This document shows, in pieces, positions 46,805 to 55,196 of a stretch of 64,000 nt of DNA; position 1 is the stretch's first letter; every line of letters starts with the position of its first letter. This stretch comes from JARBUG01 sp035628915 (GTDB taxonomy: Bacteria; Bacillota; Sulfobacillia; Symbiobacteriales; Symbiobacteriaceae). The notes under the pieces are model-generated. The model worked only from the letters and a program-made list of their open reading frames with translations, was not told the DNA's origin and searched no databases. The DNA is taken from contig DASPIW010000039.1 in NCBI GenBank assembly GCA_035628915.1, positions 161,113 through 225,112 on the forward strand, given 5' to 3'. Both the position numbers and the translations under genes were made by a program.

Positions 46805-48076
46805 CTAGTCGTCCGCGGCAGCGGCAAGGTACTGCTTCTCGGGCCTGGCGTGCAGGTTGTGGTAGGCTGCGACGCCATGCTCGAACTGGTCAAGGCCCTG
46901 AATCTCCTCCTCGACACTGACTCGGAGGCCGATCGTTGCCTTGATCAGCCGGAAGGCGATATAGCTCGCCACGACGACCGTTCCTGCGACCGCAGCAACG
47001 CCGAGGGCCTGAACCCCGAGCAGCCGGAGACCGCCGCCGTACAGCAGGCCGCCCTGTTCGGCAAACAGGCCGACCAGCAGTGTCCCCATCGAGCCGCACA
47101 CGAGGTGAACGGAGGTAGCGCCAACGGGATCGTCGATGCGCAGCACCCGGTCAAACAGGTCGAGCGAGTACACCAGCACGACGCCGGCGATCAGCCCGAT
47201 GGCGATGGCCCCGACAGGCGAGACAGCCTGGGTGCCTGCGGTGATGGCGACCAGTCCGGCCAGGGCGCCGTTCATGGTAACGCCGGCGTCAACCTTGCCT
47301 GACCGGAACAGCGTGGTGAACATCGCGGAGACCGTGGCGGAAGCACCGGCGAGCAGCGTGGTCACGGCAATCTTGGCAATGTCGGGGTTCATGCCGGAGA
47401 GCGTGGACCCCGGGTTAAAGCCGAACCAGCCGAACCAGAGAAGCAGGACGCCAATCGCCCCGAGCGGAATGTTGTGGGCCGGAATGGTGCGGACTTCCTT
47501 GCCGACATACTTGCCAATGCGGGGGCCGACCAGTGCGGCGCCCACGAGTGCCGCCCAACCGCCTACGCTGTGCACGGCGGTGGAGCCGGCAAAGTCGATG
47601 AAGCCCAGTTGTGCGAGCCAGCCGCCGCCCCAGATCCAGTGTCCGGTCACGGGGTAGACCAGCCCGGTAATGACAACACAGAAGGCCAGGTAGGCCAGGA
47701 ACTTGGTGCGCTCGGCCATGGCGCCCGATACGATGGTCGCTGCCGTGGCGGCGAAGATCGCCTGGAAGAACCAGAACCCGAGCAGCGGAATCGCCGGTTC
47801 CGGAATCGCTCCGAGCATCAGGAAGCCGGAGGTGCCGACCACCCCGAAGGTGTCGCTGCCGAACATCAGCCCGAAGCCTACCACATAGAACCCCAAGACG
47901 CCCACACAGATGGTCAGGAAGTTCTTCATGATGATGTTGACCGTGTTCTTGGACTGGGTGAAGCCCGATTCGACGGTTGCAAACCCAAGATGCATGATGA
48001 AGACGAGGAAGCCCGCAAGCAAGGTCCAGACAAGGTTCAGAGCGTTCGCGATCTCCACCGTGGTCGGGGTGTTCAT
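46805..48076 (-). CDS. amt: Ammonium transporter
   Basis: This is an Amt/Rh-family channel for ammonium uptake, 423 residues with about 11 membrane helices. Typical stretches are FLVFIMHLGFATVESGFTQS, TGHWIWGGGWLAQLGFIDFA, GSTAVHSVGGWAALVGAALV and LLWFGWFGFNPGSTLSGMNP (with the pore histidines in AVHSVGG and later ATSVHLVCG). The C-terminal tail is cytoplasmic, where a PII protein would bind. No glnB/glnK gene is adjacent. Two GlnR/TnrA-type boxes lie upstream, so expression should follow nitrogen supply. Confidence 0.95.
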   Translation of the reverse strand: MNTPTTVEIANALNLVWTLLAGFLVFIMHLGFATVESGFTQSKNTVNIIMKNFLTICVGVLGFYVVGFGLMFGSDTFGVVGTSGFLMLGAIPEPAIPLLGFWFFQAIFAATAATIVSGAMAERTKFLAYLAFCVVITGLVYPVTGHWIWGGGWLAQLGFIDFAGSTAVHSVGGWAALVGAALVGPRIGKYVGKEVRTIPAHNIPLGAIGVLLLWFGWFGFNPGSTLSGMNPDIAKIAVTTLLAGASATVSAMFTTLFRSGKVDAGVTMNGALAGLVAITAGTQAVSPVGAIAIGLIAGVVLVYSLDLFDRVLRIDDPVGATSVHLVCGSMGTLLVGLFAEQGGLLYGGGLRLLGVQALGVAAVAGTVVVASYIAFRLIKATIGLRVSVEEEIQGLDQFEHGVAAYHNLHARPEKQYLAAAADD

Positions 48077-48092
48077 GTAGAGCCCTCCCTGA

Positions 48093-48109
48093 TGTAAGAG
48101 TTTCTGACA
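48093..48109 (-). promoter_or_regulatory. GlnR/TnrA-type box, start-proximal
   Basis: On the minus strand TGTCAGAAACTCTTACA fits the consensus TGTNAN7TNACA at every fixed position. It ends 16 bases before the amt start codon, next to the ribosome-binding site, a position that suggests repression. Confidence 0.7.
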
Positions 48110-48168
48110 TATGAGTCAGTTCCGATGGGCTCATTCTATGTGGTCCGCCCCGAGTCGGCAATAGATGA

Positions 48169-48185
48169 TGTAAAGAAAACTAACA
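48169..48185 (-). promoter_or_regulatory. GlnR/TnrA-type box, distal
   Basis: On the minus strand TGTTAGTTTTCTTTACA also fits TGTNAN7TNACA exactly. It lies 76 bases upstream of the proximal box in a locally AT-rich stretch, near where a promoter would be. Confidence 0.7.
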
Positions 48186-48268
48186 TATCGCAAAATATTA
48201 CCTGACATGACCCCGACGAGGTGCAGCAACCATCAGGGCATCAGCTTGTTGATGTCAACAAAACTGAC

Positions 48269-48303
48269 AAGGCCAGCCAGGCAAGATCTGCCTGGCTGGC
48301 CTT
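48269..48303 (-). terminator. Terminator after ubiD
   Basis: AAGGCCAGCCAGGCA and TGCCTGGCTGGCCTT form a perfect 15-bp stem with a 5-base loop. TTGTCAGTTTTGTTG follows on the minus strand. It ends the ubiD transcript and insulates the divergent amt control region. Confidence 0.85.
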
Positions 48304-48316
48304 CGTCCACCTGAAA

Positions 48317-49924
48317 TTAGAATGGCTTGCGCCCCTTCGCCAACTTCTCGCCCACGGCGAAGTACCGGCCCTGTGCGGCCTCCTCCGCCTCGTCCAGCCA
48401 CTCCTGCGGCCACTCGCCCAGTTTGTACCCATACCAGGGAGTCCGCGGGTTCAACTGCGGCAGACCGAGGGACTCCCAGATTTCCCGGGCGTTCTCCATA
48501 AACGCCTGCTTCGGCAGCGATACCGGTGCATAATCCCACTTCCGGGTGGCGTCAATCATGACGCCGCCGGCGCCGTCGGGGTCGGGGTACCAGAGTTGCG
48601 AAGGCGGGGCGTTCGGCGGAGCAGCCGACGGATCCAGCATCGACGCCTTGTTGGAGATGATCCGCCAGTCTCGGTTCGGCTGCGAGCGGGTGAAGATCGC
48701 CCAGACGATCGACGTAATGTCACGCGGGTTCACGTCGGTGTCGACCACGACAGCGATCTTTCCGTAGGTGGGGTCAAGGGCATTGCATGCGTGCATCGCC
48801 TGCCACGGCTCGGCCTTGTTTCGCTTGTCCATTTGAATGACGACCATGTGCTGGGCCGCCGCTTCCTCAGGGAAAGCCACATCGGTCACCGAGGGAATGT
48901 TGGCATGGTTGACAAGCAAGTCGTAATACACGGCTTCATTGGCGATGCCGCGCACCTTCGACGATTCGCTGGGCGGGAACTGGCTGATAAACGCCTGCGC
49001 GACCGGATCGCGTCGGTGGGTGATGCAGGTGATCTCAAAAATGGGATGGTACCGCCGCTCACCAAGGTAGCCGGTGTACTCGCCGAAGGGCGCCTCCGGC
49101 TCCCACTCGTCGGTGCGGATGTAGCCTTCCAGGACGATTTCGGCGGAGGCAGGCACTTCCAGGTCCACGGTCTCACACTTGACCAGTTCCACCGGAGCGC
49201 CCATCAGGGAGCCGGCGACCTCATACTCGTCCACACCGTAGGGGATCTTCGCGACAGCCGCCATGGCGATGGCAGGCGCCGCCCCGATCACGATGGCCGC
49301 TTCGAGGTGCTTGCCGCGCTGCTGGCACTTGGTGAAGTGAATGCCGACATGCTGCGTGGGAATCAGCTGAATGCCGGCCCGGTTCGGCGCCTTCACCATG
49401 CCCCGGTAGTTGCCGACGTTCCGGATGCCCGTGTCCGGGTCCTTGGTCACCCAGTGACCGGACGTAATATATGGTGCCGGGTCAAAGCCAGGCGTAGAGA
49501 TGGGGATCGGGAACCTGGCCATCCCGCCGTCCTGGGCGGTCAGGTCGTCGCCCCTTAAGATGACCTCCTTGCACGGGGCGCCGGCGGCGTCCACCATGAC
49601 CGGTGCCGTCCGCTGTGCCGTCAGCTTCAGCCAGGTGTCGCGAATCTCCGAAACCGGGCAACCCAAAGCCGCCGCATAGACCTGGCGGGAGGCGCCCAGG
49701 GCGGAAACGGCCACCGCCCCGGCATATTGCGTGCCGCCCGAACCGTGAACGTTTGTGAACAGGAACGCCTTCCGCTGCTCTTCGGACAGGCCGCGATACT
49801 GCCAGCGCACCAGCGGCATCAGTTCGGTATCCTTGTTGATCGGCCGGTCCACCCTGACCAGCAGCCCTTGCGCCTCCAGGGCCGCCAGATACGATCGCAG
49901 ATCCTTGTAGCCCACGCTGCCCAA
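48317..49924 (-). CDS. UbiD-family prenyl-FMN-dependent decarboxylase
   Basis: The 535-residue protein belongs to the UbiD family, which removes or adds CO2 on aromatic and alpha,beta-unsaturated acids with prenylated FMN. Family stretches include RFPIPISTPGFDPAPYITSG, GNYRGMVKAPNRAGIQLIPT, GEYTGYLGERRYHPIFEITC and AVVVDTDVNPRDITSIVWAI; conserved Arg and Glu residues of the active site lie in the last two segments. UbiX, which makes the cofactor, is encoded immediately upstream. The substrate is not evident; the nearby importers and acyl-CoA synthetase point to catabolism rather than quinone synthesis. Confidence 0.92.
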   Translation of the reverse strand: MGSVGYKDLRSYLAALEAQGLLVRVDRPINKDTELMPLVRWQYRGLSEEQRKAFLFTNVHGSGGTQYAGAVAVSALGASRQVYAAALGCPVSEIRDTWLKLTAQRTAPVMVDAAGAPCKEVILRGDDLTAQDGGMARFPIPISTPGFDPAPYITSGHWVTKDPDTGIRNVGNYRGMVKAPNRAGIQLIPTQHVGIHFTKCQQRGKHLEAAIVIGAAPAIAMAAVAKIPYGVDEYEVAGSLMGAPVELVKCETVDLEVPASAEIVLEGYIRTDEWEPEAPFGEYTGYLGERRYHPIFEITCITHRRDPVAQAFISQFPPSESSKVRGIANEAVYYDLLVNHANIPSVTDVAFPEEAAAQHMVVIQMDKRNKAEPWQAMHACNALDPTYGKIAVVVDTDVNPRDITSIVWAIFTRSQPNRDWRIISNKASMLDPSAAPPNAPPSQLWYPDPDGAGGVMIDATRKWDYAPVSLPKQAFMENAREIWESLGLPQLNPRTPWYGYKLGEWPQEWLDEAEEAAQGRYFAVGEKLAKGRKPF

Positions 49925-49931
49925 CCCCTCC

Positions 49932-50519
49932 TTACAGGTCTCCTGTCTCAGCCATAACTGCAGCCTGTTGGCCCCATCGCTTCGTCAGCGAATTCTCGAT
50001 GCCAAATTGGTCCAGTACCCGCGCCACGGTGTGGTTCACGATGTCGTCGACGCTCGCGGGACGATTGTAGAAGGCGGGCATGGGCGGCAGGATCACCGCA
50101 CCGGAACGGCTGAGCGTCAGCATGTTTTGCAGGTGGATGTCGTGCAGCGGCGTCTCCCGCGGCACCAGCACCAACTTGCGCCGTTCTTTGAGCACCACGT
50201 CGGCGGCCCGGTGGACCAGGTTGTCGGAGAACCCGTGGGCAATGGCAGCCAGCGACTTCATCGAACAGGGGATCACGGCCATGCCCGCCGTCGCGAACGA
50301 GCCGCTGGAGATGGGCGCCGCCTGGTTCTGCAGGGGATGTACTCGCGAGGCCAGGCGCTTGACTTCATCAACCGTGTAATCAGTCTCAATGGCAATTGTC
50401 TTCTCCGCCCACGAACTTACGATAAGGTGTGTCTCGACGCCCAGATCCTTCAGGGCCTCGAGCAGCCGGATGCCGTAAATGGCCCCGGTCGCTCCCGTCA
50501 TGCCCACCACCAAGCGCAT
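49932..50519 (-). CDS. ubiX: UbiX-family flavin prenyltransferase
   Basis: UbiX attaches a dimethylallyl group to FMN to make the UbiD cofactor. The 195-residue protein starts RLVVGMTGATGAIYGIRLLE, the flavin-binding signature. It continues with APISSGSFATAGMAVIPCSM, IAHGFSDNLVHRAADVVLKE and RRKLVLVPRETPLHDIHLQN, then GAVILPPMPAFYNRP, all diagnostic. It lies 12 bases upstream of the UbiD-family gene, and the pair forms a working unit. Confidence 0.95.
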   Translation of the reverse strand: MRLVVGMTGATGAIYGIRLLEALKDLGVETHLIVSSWAEKTIAIETDYTVDEVKRLASRVHPLQNQAAPISSGSFATAGMAVIPCSMKSLAAIAHGFSDNLVHRAADVVLKERRKLVLVPRETPLHDIHLQNMLTLSRSGAVILPPMPAFYNRPASVDDIVNHTVARVLDQFGIENSLTKRWGQQAAVMAETGDL

Positions 50520-50558
50520 GCTGCGGCTACCTCCCGTCGGCCTCCGATGTTGTGAAGG

Positions 50559-51779
50559 CTACTTGCCGTCGTCGACCACGGTGTCGATGATGGTGAACTT
50601 GCCGCCGTCCTCCACGCGCACGAGGTAGATCTTGGTCCGGCTGTCGCCGTTGGGCAGGAGCCGCCGGTCGCCGACCGCACCCTTTACGGGCGACAGCTTG
50701 AGAATCTGGTCCCGCACGGCGGGGCCGTCAGTGGACCCGGCTGCCTTGATGGCGTTGATGACGAGCATCAGGGAGTCGTAGGCATGCGCATGGTCATAGG
50801 TGGGCTGCTTGCCAAACTTGGCCTTGAACTTGGCGACAAAGTCTTTCGTGCCCTGGTCGGCGAACTGCTCCCAGTTGGAGGCGTCGCCCGGGTAGTCGCT
50901 CAGCAGTACGGTGCCGACGGAGGTCGGACCGCCAATCTGGTTGAAGCCCGGGCGCGCCTGGGCGTTGGTGCCGTAGAAGGAGACCTTCATGCCGGCGTCG
51001 CCGGCCTGCTTGACAATGAGGGCGCCGTCGGCCAGACCGCCGGCCAGGAAGATCGCATCCACCTGCTTGTCCTTGTACTTGGCGAGCAGATTGGTGAAGT
51101 CCTTGGTGTTCGCCCGGTCGTAGGTCTCGGTTCCTACCAGCTCCGCCTTGCCCGACTGCTTGACGTAGGCCGTGAAGGCGGTGGCATTTGACTGGGAGAA
51201 GCCGTCCGACCCGGTGAAGACGACAATCCGCTTCACGCCCCGCTTGTCCAGCATGTAGCCGGCGATGGCTTCGGCCTCCACCCTGGAAGCATGGACGACC
51301 CGGAAGACATACTTGGCGCCCTGCAGGGTAATGTCGGTGGCGTTGGAGTTGGGGGAGACGAGGGGCACCTTGGCTTCGTCCATCAGCTTCACGATCGCCA
51401 GGGTACTTGGGCTGTAGTAGTCGCCAATGATCGCCGCCACCTTGTCCGACTTGGTCATCCGCTCCACGGCGTCGCGAGCCAACTGCGGGTCGACCTTGGT
51501 GTCCGTGTACAGAATGTCAATCGGGCGCCCCAGCACGCCACCGCTGGCGTTGATGTCCGCCTCTGCCCATTCCAGCAGTTCCTTGGCGGCTGTCGTGTAC
51601 TCGGCCAGCGGACCGGTCAGCCCCCCAATGAACCCGATTTTGATTGGCTGCTTTGACTCGGCCGGAGCGGAGCCACCTGAGGCCGGGGCGGGACTCTCTT
51701 TCTTGGCGGAGGTACACGCGGACATCAACAGCAGCGAGAGCACGCAGACCAGGACCACAATGTGGCGGACAGATTTCAC
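50559..51779 (-). CDS. Branched-chain-amino-acid-type ABC substrate-binding lipoprotein (set 2)
   Basis: The 406-residue precursor has a lipoprotein signal (VVLVCVLSLLLMSACTS) and a Leu/Ile/Val-binding-type domain: KIGFIGGLTGPLAEYTTAAK, AAIIGDYYSPSTLAIVKLMD, KVPLVSPNSNATDITLQGAK and KRIVVFTGSDGFSQSNATAF. The GTG at 51777-51779 follows AAAGGAGGG. In this family ligands range from amino acids to amides and aromatic acids, so the substrate is open. It is the last transporter gene of set 2, with ubiX following. Confidence 0.88.
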   Translation of the reverse strand: MKSVRHIVVLVCVLSLLLMSACTSAKKESPAPASGGSAPAESKQPIKIGFIGGLTGPLAEYTTAAKELLEWAEADINASGGVLGRPIDILYTDTKVDPQLARDAVERMTKSDKVAAIIGDYYSPSTLAIVKLMDEAKVPLVSPNSNATDITLQGAKYVFRVVHASRVEAEAIAGYMLDKRGVKRIVVFTGSDGFSQSNATAFTAYVKQSGKAELVGTETYDRANTKDFTNLLAKYKDKQVDAIFLAGGLADGALIVKQAGDAGMKVSFYGTNAQARPGFNQIGGPTSVGTVLLSDYPGDASNWEQFADQGTKDFVAKFKAKFGKQPTYDHAHAYDSLMLVINAIKAAGSTDGPAVRDQILKLSPVKGAVGDRRLLPNGDSRTKIYLVRVEDGGKFTIIDTVVDDGK

Positions 51780-51828
51780 GCAGACACCCTCCTTTGTTTG
51801 TAACTCTCCCGAGAGCCGGACCCACTCT

Positions 51829-52701
51829 TTATACGGTCCGCCGCCGCCTGCCAACCAGGCCGTATGGCCGAACCAGGAGCACCAGGATCGCAATGGCAAA
51901 GGCCATGGCGTCACGATAGGCGGAGGAGACGTACGTCCCCGAGAGCGTCTCCACCACGCCCAACACGAAGCCACCCAGTACGGCGCCGACCGGGTCGCCG
52001 AAGCCGCCGATGACCGCGGCGGATAGGGCCCGGAGCCCGTACTGGCCAAGGTCGAAGGAAGCGTAGAACAAAGAGCCGATCAATACGCCGGCCATGCCGG
52101 CCAGGCTCCCGCTAAGGAAGAACGTCGCGCTTACGATATGGCGCGTCTCAATGCCGGTCAGTAGGGCCATGGTGCTGTCGTCGGCGGTGGCACGCATGGC
52201 CAGCCCGAGCCGGGTGTACTTGAAGAACAGCTGCAGGGCTACCATGAGGACCAGGCTTGAGCTGAGAATGAAGACATGCTGGGCCGCGACGGGCACCGAC
52301 CCGATTTTCCACACGGTTCCCCCGAATGTGTGGCGATAGGCCATGGGCTGCGGACCCCAGATCAGCATCGCCGCGTTGGTGAGCACGGTGGCCCAGCCCA
52401 GCGAAGCGATGATCTGGTTGATGCGCTGCCCCTGCCGCTTCATGATCGGGGCGATCGCCGTCCGTTCCACCAGCAGGGCCAGCAGCCCTGAAGCCAGGCC
52501 TGAAGCGAGAATCGCGAAAATGGGGGACAGGTTGTACCGGGAAGTGACGGTCAGCCCGACCATCGCTCCCATCATCATGAACTCCGGGTGCGTGAAGTTC
52601 AGCAAACCCACCGACCGGAAGACCAGGCTGAATCCGATCGCGATCAGCGCGTACGTAGCGCCCAGGGTCAGGCCAACCACAAGTTGGTCTTGCAGTGCCA
52701 A
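51829..52701 (-). CDS. LivH-type ABC permease (set 2)
   Basis: The 290-residue membrane protein has about eight helices. LTLGATYALIAIGFSLVFRS, GLLNFTHPEFMMMGAMVGLT and TRLGLAMRATADDSTMALLT (the ATPase-contacting loop) are typical of the LivH family. LYASFDLGQYGLRALSAAVI and the RPYGLVGRR tail also fit. It forms the permease pair with the LivM part of the fusion protein encoded at 53427. Confidence 0.9.
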   Translation of the reverse strand: MALQDQLVVGLTLGATYALIAIGFSLVFRSVGLLNFTHPEFMMMGAMVGLTVTSRYNLSPIFAILASGLASGLLALLVERTAIAPIMKRQGQRINQIIASLGWATVLTNAAMLIWGPQPMAYRHTFGGTVWKIGSVPVAAQHVFILSSSLVLMVALQLFFKYTRLGLAMRATADDSTMALLTGIETRHIVSATFFLSGSLAGMAGVLIGSLFYASFDLGQYGLRALSAAVIGGFGDPVGAVLGGFVLGVVETLSGTYVSSAYRDAMAFAIAILVLLVRPYGLVGRRRRTV

Positions 52702-52728
52702 GCGCAGACTCCCCCCTCTCGTGTGCGC

Positions 52729-53433
52729 CTAACCGCCCAGGTATGCTTTCTTCAGTTCCGGAGTGTGCAGCAAGGTGGCCGACGGTCCTGAAGCAACGAT
52801 GACCCCGTTCTCCAGAACGTAGCCCCGGTCCGTTACCGTCAGGGCCATTGCGGCGTTCTGCTCGACCATCAGAATGGTCATGCCGGCCTGCTTGAGCACG
52901 GCGAGACGCTCGAAGATCTGTTTGATCATGATGGGCGCCAGCCCCATGGACGGCTCATCGAGCAGCAGGACCCGGGGTTCACTCATTAGTGCACGCCCCA
53001 ACGCCAGCAGCTGCTGCTCCCCGCCGCTGAGCGACCCGCCCATCCGGTCCTTTAAGTCAAAGAGCCGCGGCAGGAATTCGAAGACGCGGCGCAGGCGAGT
53101 CTCGACGATGCGCTTCTGCCAGCCGGTATAGGCGCCGACCAGCAGGTTCTCCCGCACGGTCATCGTCGGGAAGATCCGCCGCCCTTCCGGCACCATCGCG
53201 ATGCCCATCTGCACGCCCTTAGGCGGGTGGATGCCGGAGATATCCTGATCGTCCAGGCAGACCCGCCCCGCTCTAGGCTTCAGCAGTCCGGTAATCGTCC
53301 GCAGCGCCGTCGTCTTGCCGGCCCCGTTGGCGCCAATCAAGGCCACGGCTTCCCCGCGGTTGATCTCCAGCGAGACGGCGTGCAGGACCGGCGCCGCGGC
53401 GTAGCCCACCACAACCTTGTCCAGCTTCAGCAT
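52729..53433 (-). CDS. LivF-type ABC ATPase (set 2)
   Basis: The 234-residue ATPase has Walker A GANGAGKTT (residues 34-42), the Q-loop region, the signature LSGGEQQLLALGRALMSEPR and Walker B VLLLDEPSMGLAP. HPPKGVQMGIAMVPEGRRIF is characteristic of LivF. The ATG at 53431-53433 follows GGGGGAGG and overlaps the end of the livMG fusion gene by 7 bases. The other ATPase of this importer is the C-terminal part of that fusion. Confidence 0.9.
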   Translation of the reverse strand: MLKLDKVVVGYAAAPVLHAVSLEINRGEAVALIGANGAGKTTALRTITGLLKPRAGRVCLDDQDISGIHPPKGVQMGIAMVPEGRRIFPTMTVRENLLVGAYTGWQKRIVETRLRRVFEFLPRLFDLKDRMGGSLSGGEQQLLALGRALMSEPRVLLLDEPSMGLAPIMIKQIFERLAVLKQAGMTILMVEQNAAMALTVTDRGYVLENGVIVASGPSATLLHTPELKKAYLGG

Positions 53434-55196
53434 GCGGCTTCCTCCCCCAGGTAAGCGGCTGTCACCGCCGGCTCGGCCCGGATTTCCGCCGGCGTGCCGT
53501 CGGCAATCACCTCGCCGAAATGCAGCACCGTCATGCTGTCGCATAGCTCCATCATCAACGGCATGTTGTGCTCGATGATCAGGACAGTAACGCCCAGCGC
53601 CCGGATCCGCCGCACCACTCCGCCCATCGCCGTCACTTCAGCAGGCGTCAGGCCTGCTGCCGGCTCATCGAGGAGCAGCAGTTCCGGTGCGTTGGCAAGC
53701 ACCCGGGCGATCTCCAGCAGCTTCTTCTGGCCGTACGACAGGTTGCCGGCCTGCACTTCCAGCAGCCCCTCGAGACCCACGAACTGCAGGGCCCAGACGG
53801 CGTGGGCCGTGGCCTCTGCCAGAACCGGGCCGGGATCGACAACCGAACTCCAGAACGAGTGGCGCATTTTCGGGTAGTAGCCGAGGAGCCCGTTCTCCAG
53901 GACAGAGAGTTCGGGGAAGAGCTGCGGCGACTGGAACGTCCGGTTGATGCCGGCCGAAGCCCGGACATAGTCGGGCAGGCGGCTGACCGTCCGTCCCTTG
54001 AAGGCGATCAGTCCCCGCGTCGGGCGGTTGAAACCGGAGAGTGCGTTGAGCAGCGTCGTCTTGCCGGCCCCGTTCGGTCCGATCAAACCGTGAATCTCGC
54101 CCCGGCGGACGGTCATGTCGACGGCGTTCAGGGCGACCACCCCGCCGAAGGCGCAGGTGACCTTCTCGGTTTGCAGAAGCGGCTCCCCTGGTGTTCCGGC
54201 AGCAAAAGCGGGCGGGCGCCCTGCAGGCGTCTCTTTGAGGTAGCGGTGCGGCGCGTGGCGCGGGAAGAGCGCCTGCTGAATCCGCTCGACGAAGCCCCAG
54301 AGCCCCCGGGGCAGCAGGACCATGAAGAGCACCAGCAGCAGGCCGTAGACCAGCTGGACATATTCCTTGAAGCCCCGCGAGTACTCCCGCACCAGTGCCA
54401 GCGCCAGCGTCCCGACCAGCGCGCCGCCCATGGACTGAAGCCCGCCTACTACCACCATGCCCAGCACCCACAGCGAGAAGCTGGTCGTGAACATGTCCGG
54501 GGCGATGAAGCCCTGAAAGTGGGCCATCAGTGCGCCGGCGGCCCCGGCGGCGGCCACGGCCCAGGCCGTCGCCTTGATTTGCAGCTGAGCGACGGGGATG
54601 CCGCAGGCCCGGGCCGCGGACTCATTCTGGCGAATCGCGTTCAGGCACATGCCGAACGGTGATGCCAGCAGGCGCCGGAAGCACAGGTACTGCACGACCA
54701 GCGCCACGAGCGCCAGGTAGTAGTACTGCTCGGCAGCACGGAAACTGAAGCCGAACAGCTCGGCCGCCGGGACGTTCAAGCCGTTGACTCCGCCGGTAAA
54801 GGGCAGCTGCCGCAAGAGGACCGTGACGATGGCCCCGAACGAGATCGTCGCCATGGCGAAGTAGACTTCTTTCAGCTTCATGATCGGCGCCATGACCAGC
54901 CCGGCCAGCGTGGCGGACACCATGCCGGCTGCGATCGTAAGCGGGAACGGCACGTGCAGGCGGGCAGCCACCAGTGCGCCGCCGTAGGCGCCCACGCCGT
55001 AGAAGGCAGCCTGACATAGAATGATCATGCCGGCGGCACCGAAGGTCAGCTGCAGTCCCAACGAGAGCATGGCGTAGATGAATGTAGTCGACAGGAAGAC
55101 AGTCAGGTAAGGATCCGGAGTGACGAACGGGAGCAGCAGGACTGCTCCCACCAGGAGGGCCGTCGCCAGCATGATCAGACGGCGGAGCAACGCCAT
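53427..55196 (-). CDS. LivM permease - LivG ATPase fusion protein (set 2)
   Basis: The 589-residue protein joins two usually separate subunits. Residues about 1-325 are a LivM-type permease (AGMIILCQAAFYGVGAYGGA, LKEVYFAMATISFGAIVTVL, GLLLVLFMVLLPRGLWGFVE). A linker of about 25 residues leads to a LivG-type ATPase at about residues 348-589, with Walker A GPNGAGKTT, signature LSYGQKKLLEIARVLANAPE, Walker B LLLLDEPAAGLTP and INRTFQSPQLFPELSVLENG. The frame is continuous, with no sign of a sequencing error. The ATG shares one base with the stop of the xdhC-like gene. Confidence 0.9.
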   Translation of the reverse strand: MALLRRLIMLATALLVGAVLLLPFVTPDPYLTVFLSTTFIYAMLSLGLQLTFGAAGMIILCQAAFYGVGAYGGALVAARLHVPFPLTIAAGMVSATLAGLVMAPIMKLKEVYFAMATISFGAIVTVLLRQLPFTGGVNGLNVPAAELFGFSFRAAEQYYYLALVALVVQYLCFRRLLASPFGMCLNAIRQNESAARACGIPVAQLQIKATAWAVAAAGAAGALMAHFQGFIAPDMFTTSFSLWVLGMVVVGGLQSMGGALVGTLALALVREYSRGFKEYVQLVYGLLLVLFMVLLPRGLWGFVERIQQALFPRHAPHRYLKETPAGRPPAFAAGTPGEPLLQTEKVTCAFGGVVALNAVDMTVRRGEIHGLIGPNGAGKTTLLNALSGFNRPTRGLIAFKGRTVSRLPDYVRASAGINRTFQSPQLFPELSVLENGLLGYYPKMRHSFWSSVVDPGPVLAEATAHAVWALQFVGLEGLLEVQAGNLSYGQKKLLEIARVLANAPELLLLDEPAAGLTPAEVTAMGGVVRRIRALGVTVLIIEHNMPLMMELCDSMTVLHFGEVIADGTPAEIRAEPAVTAAYLGEEAAC

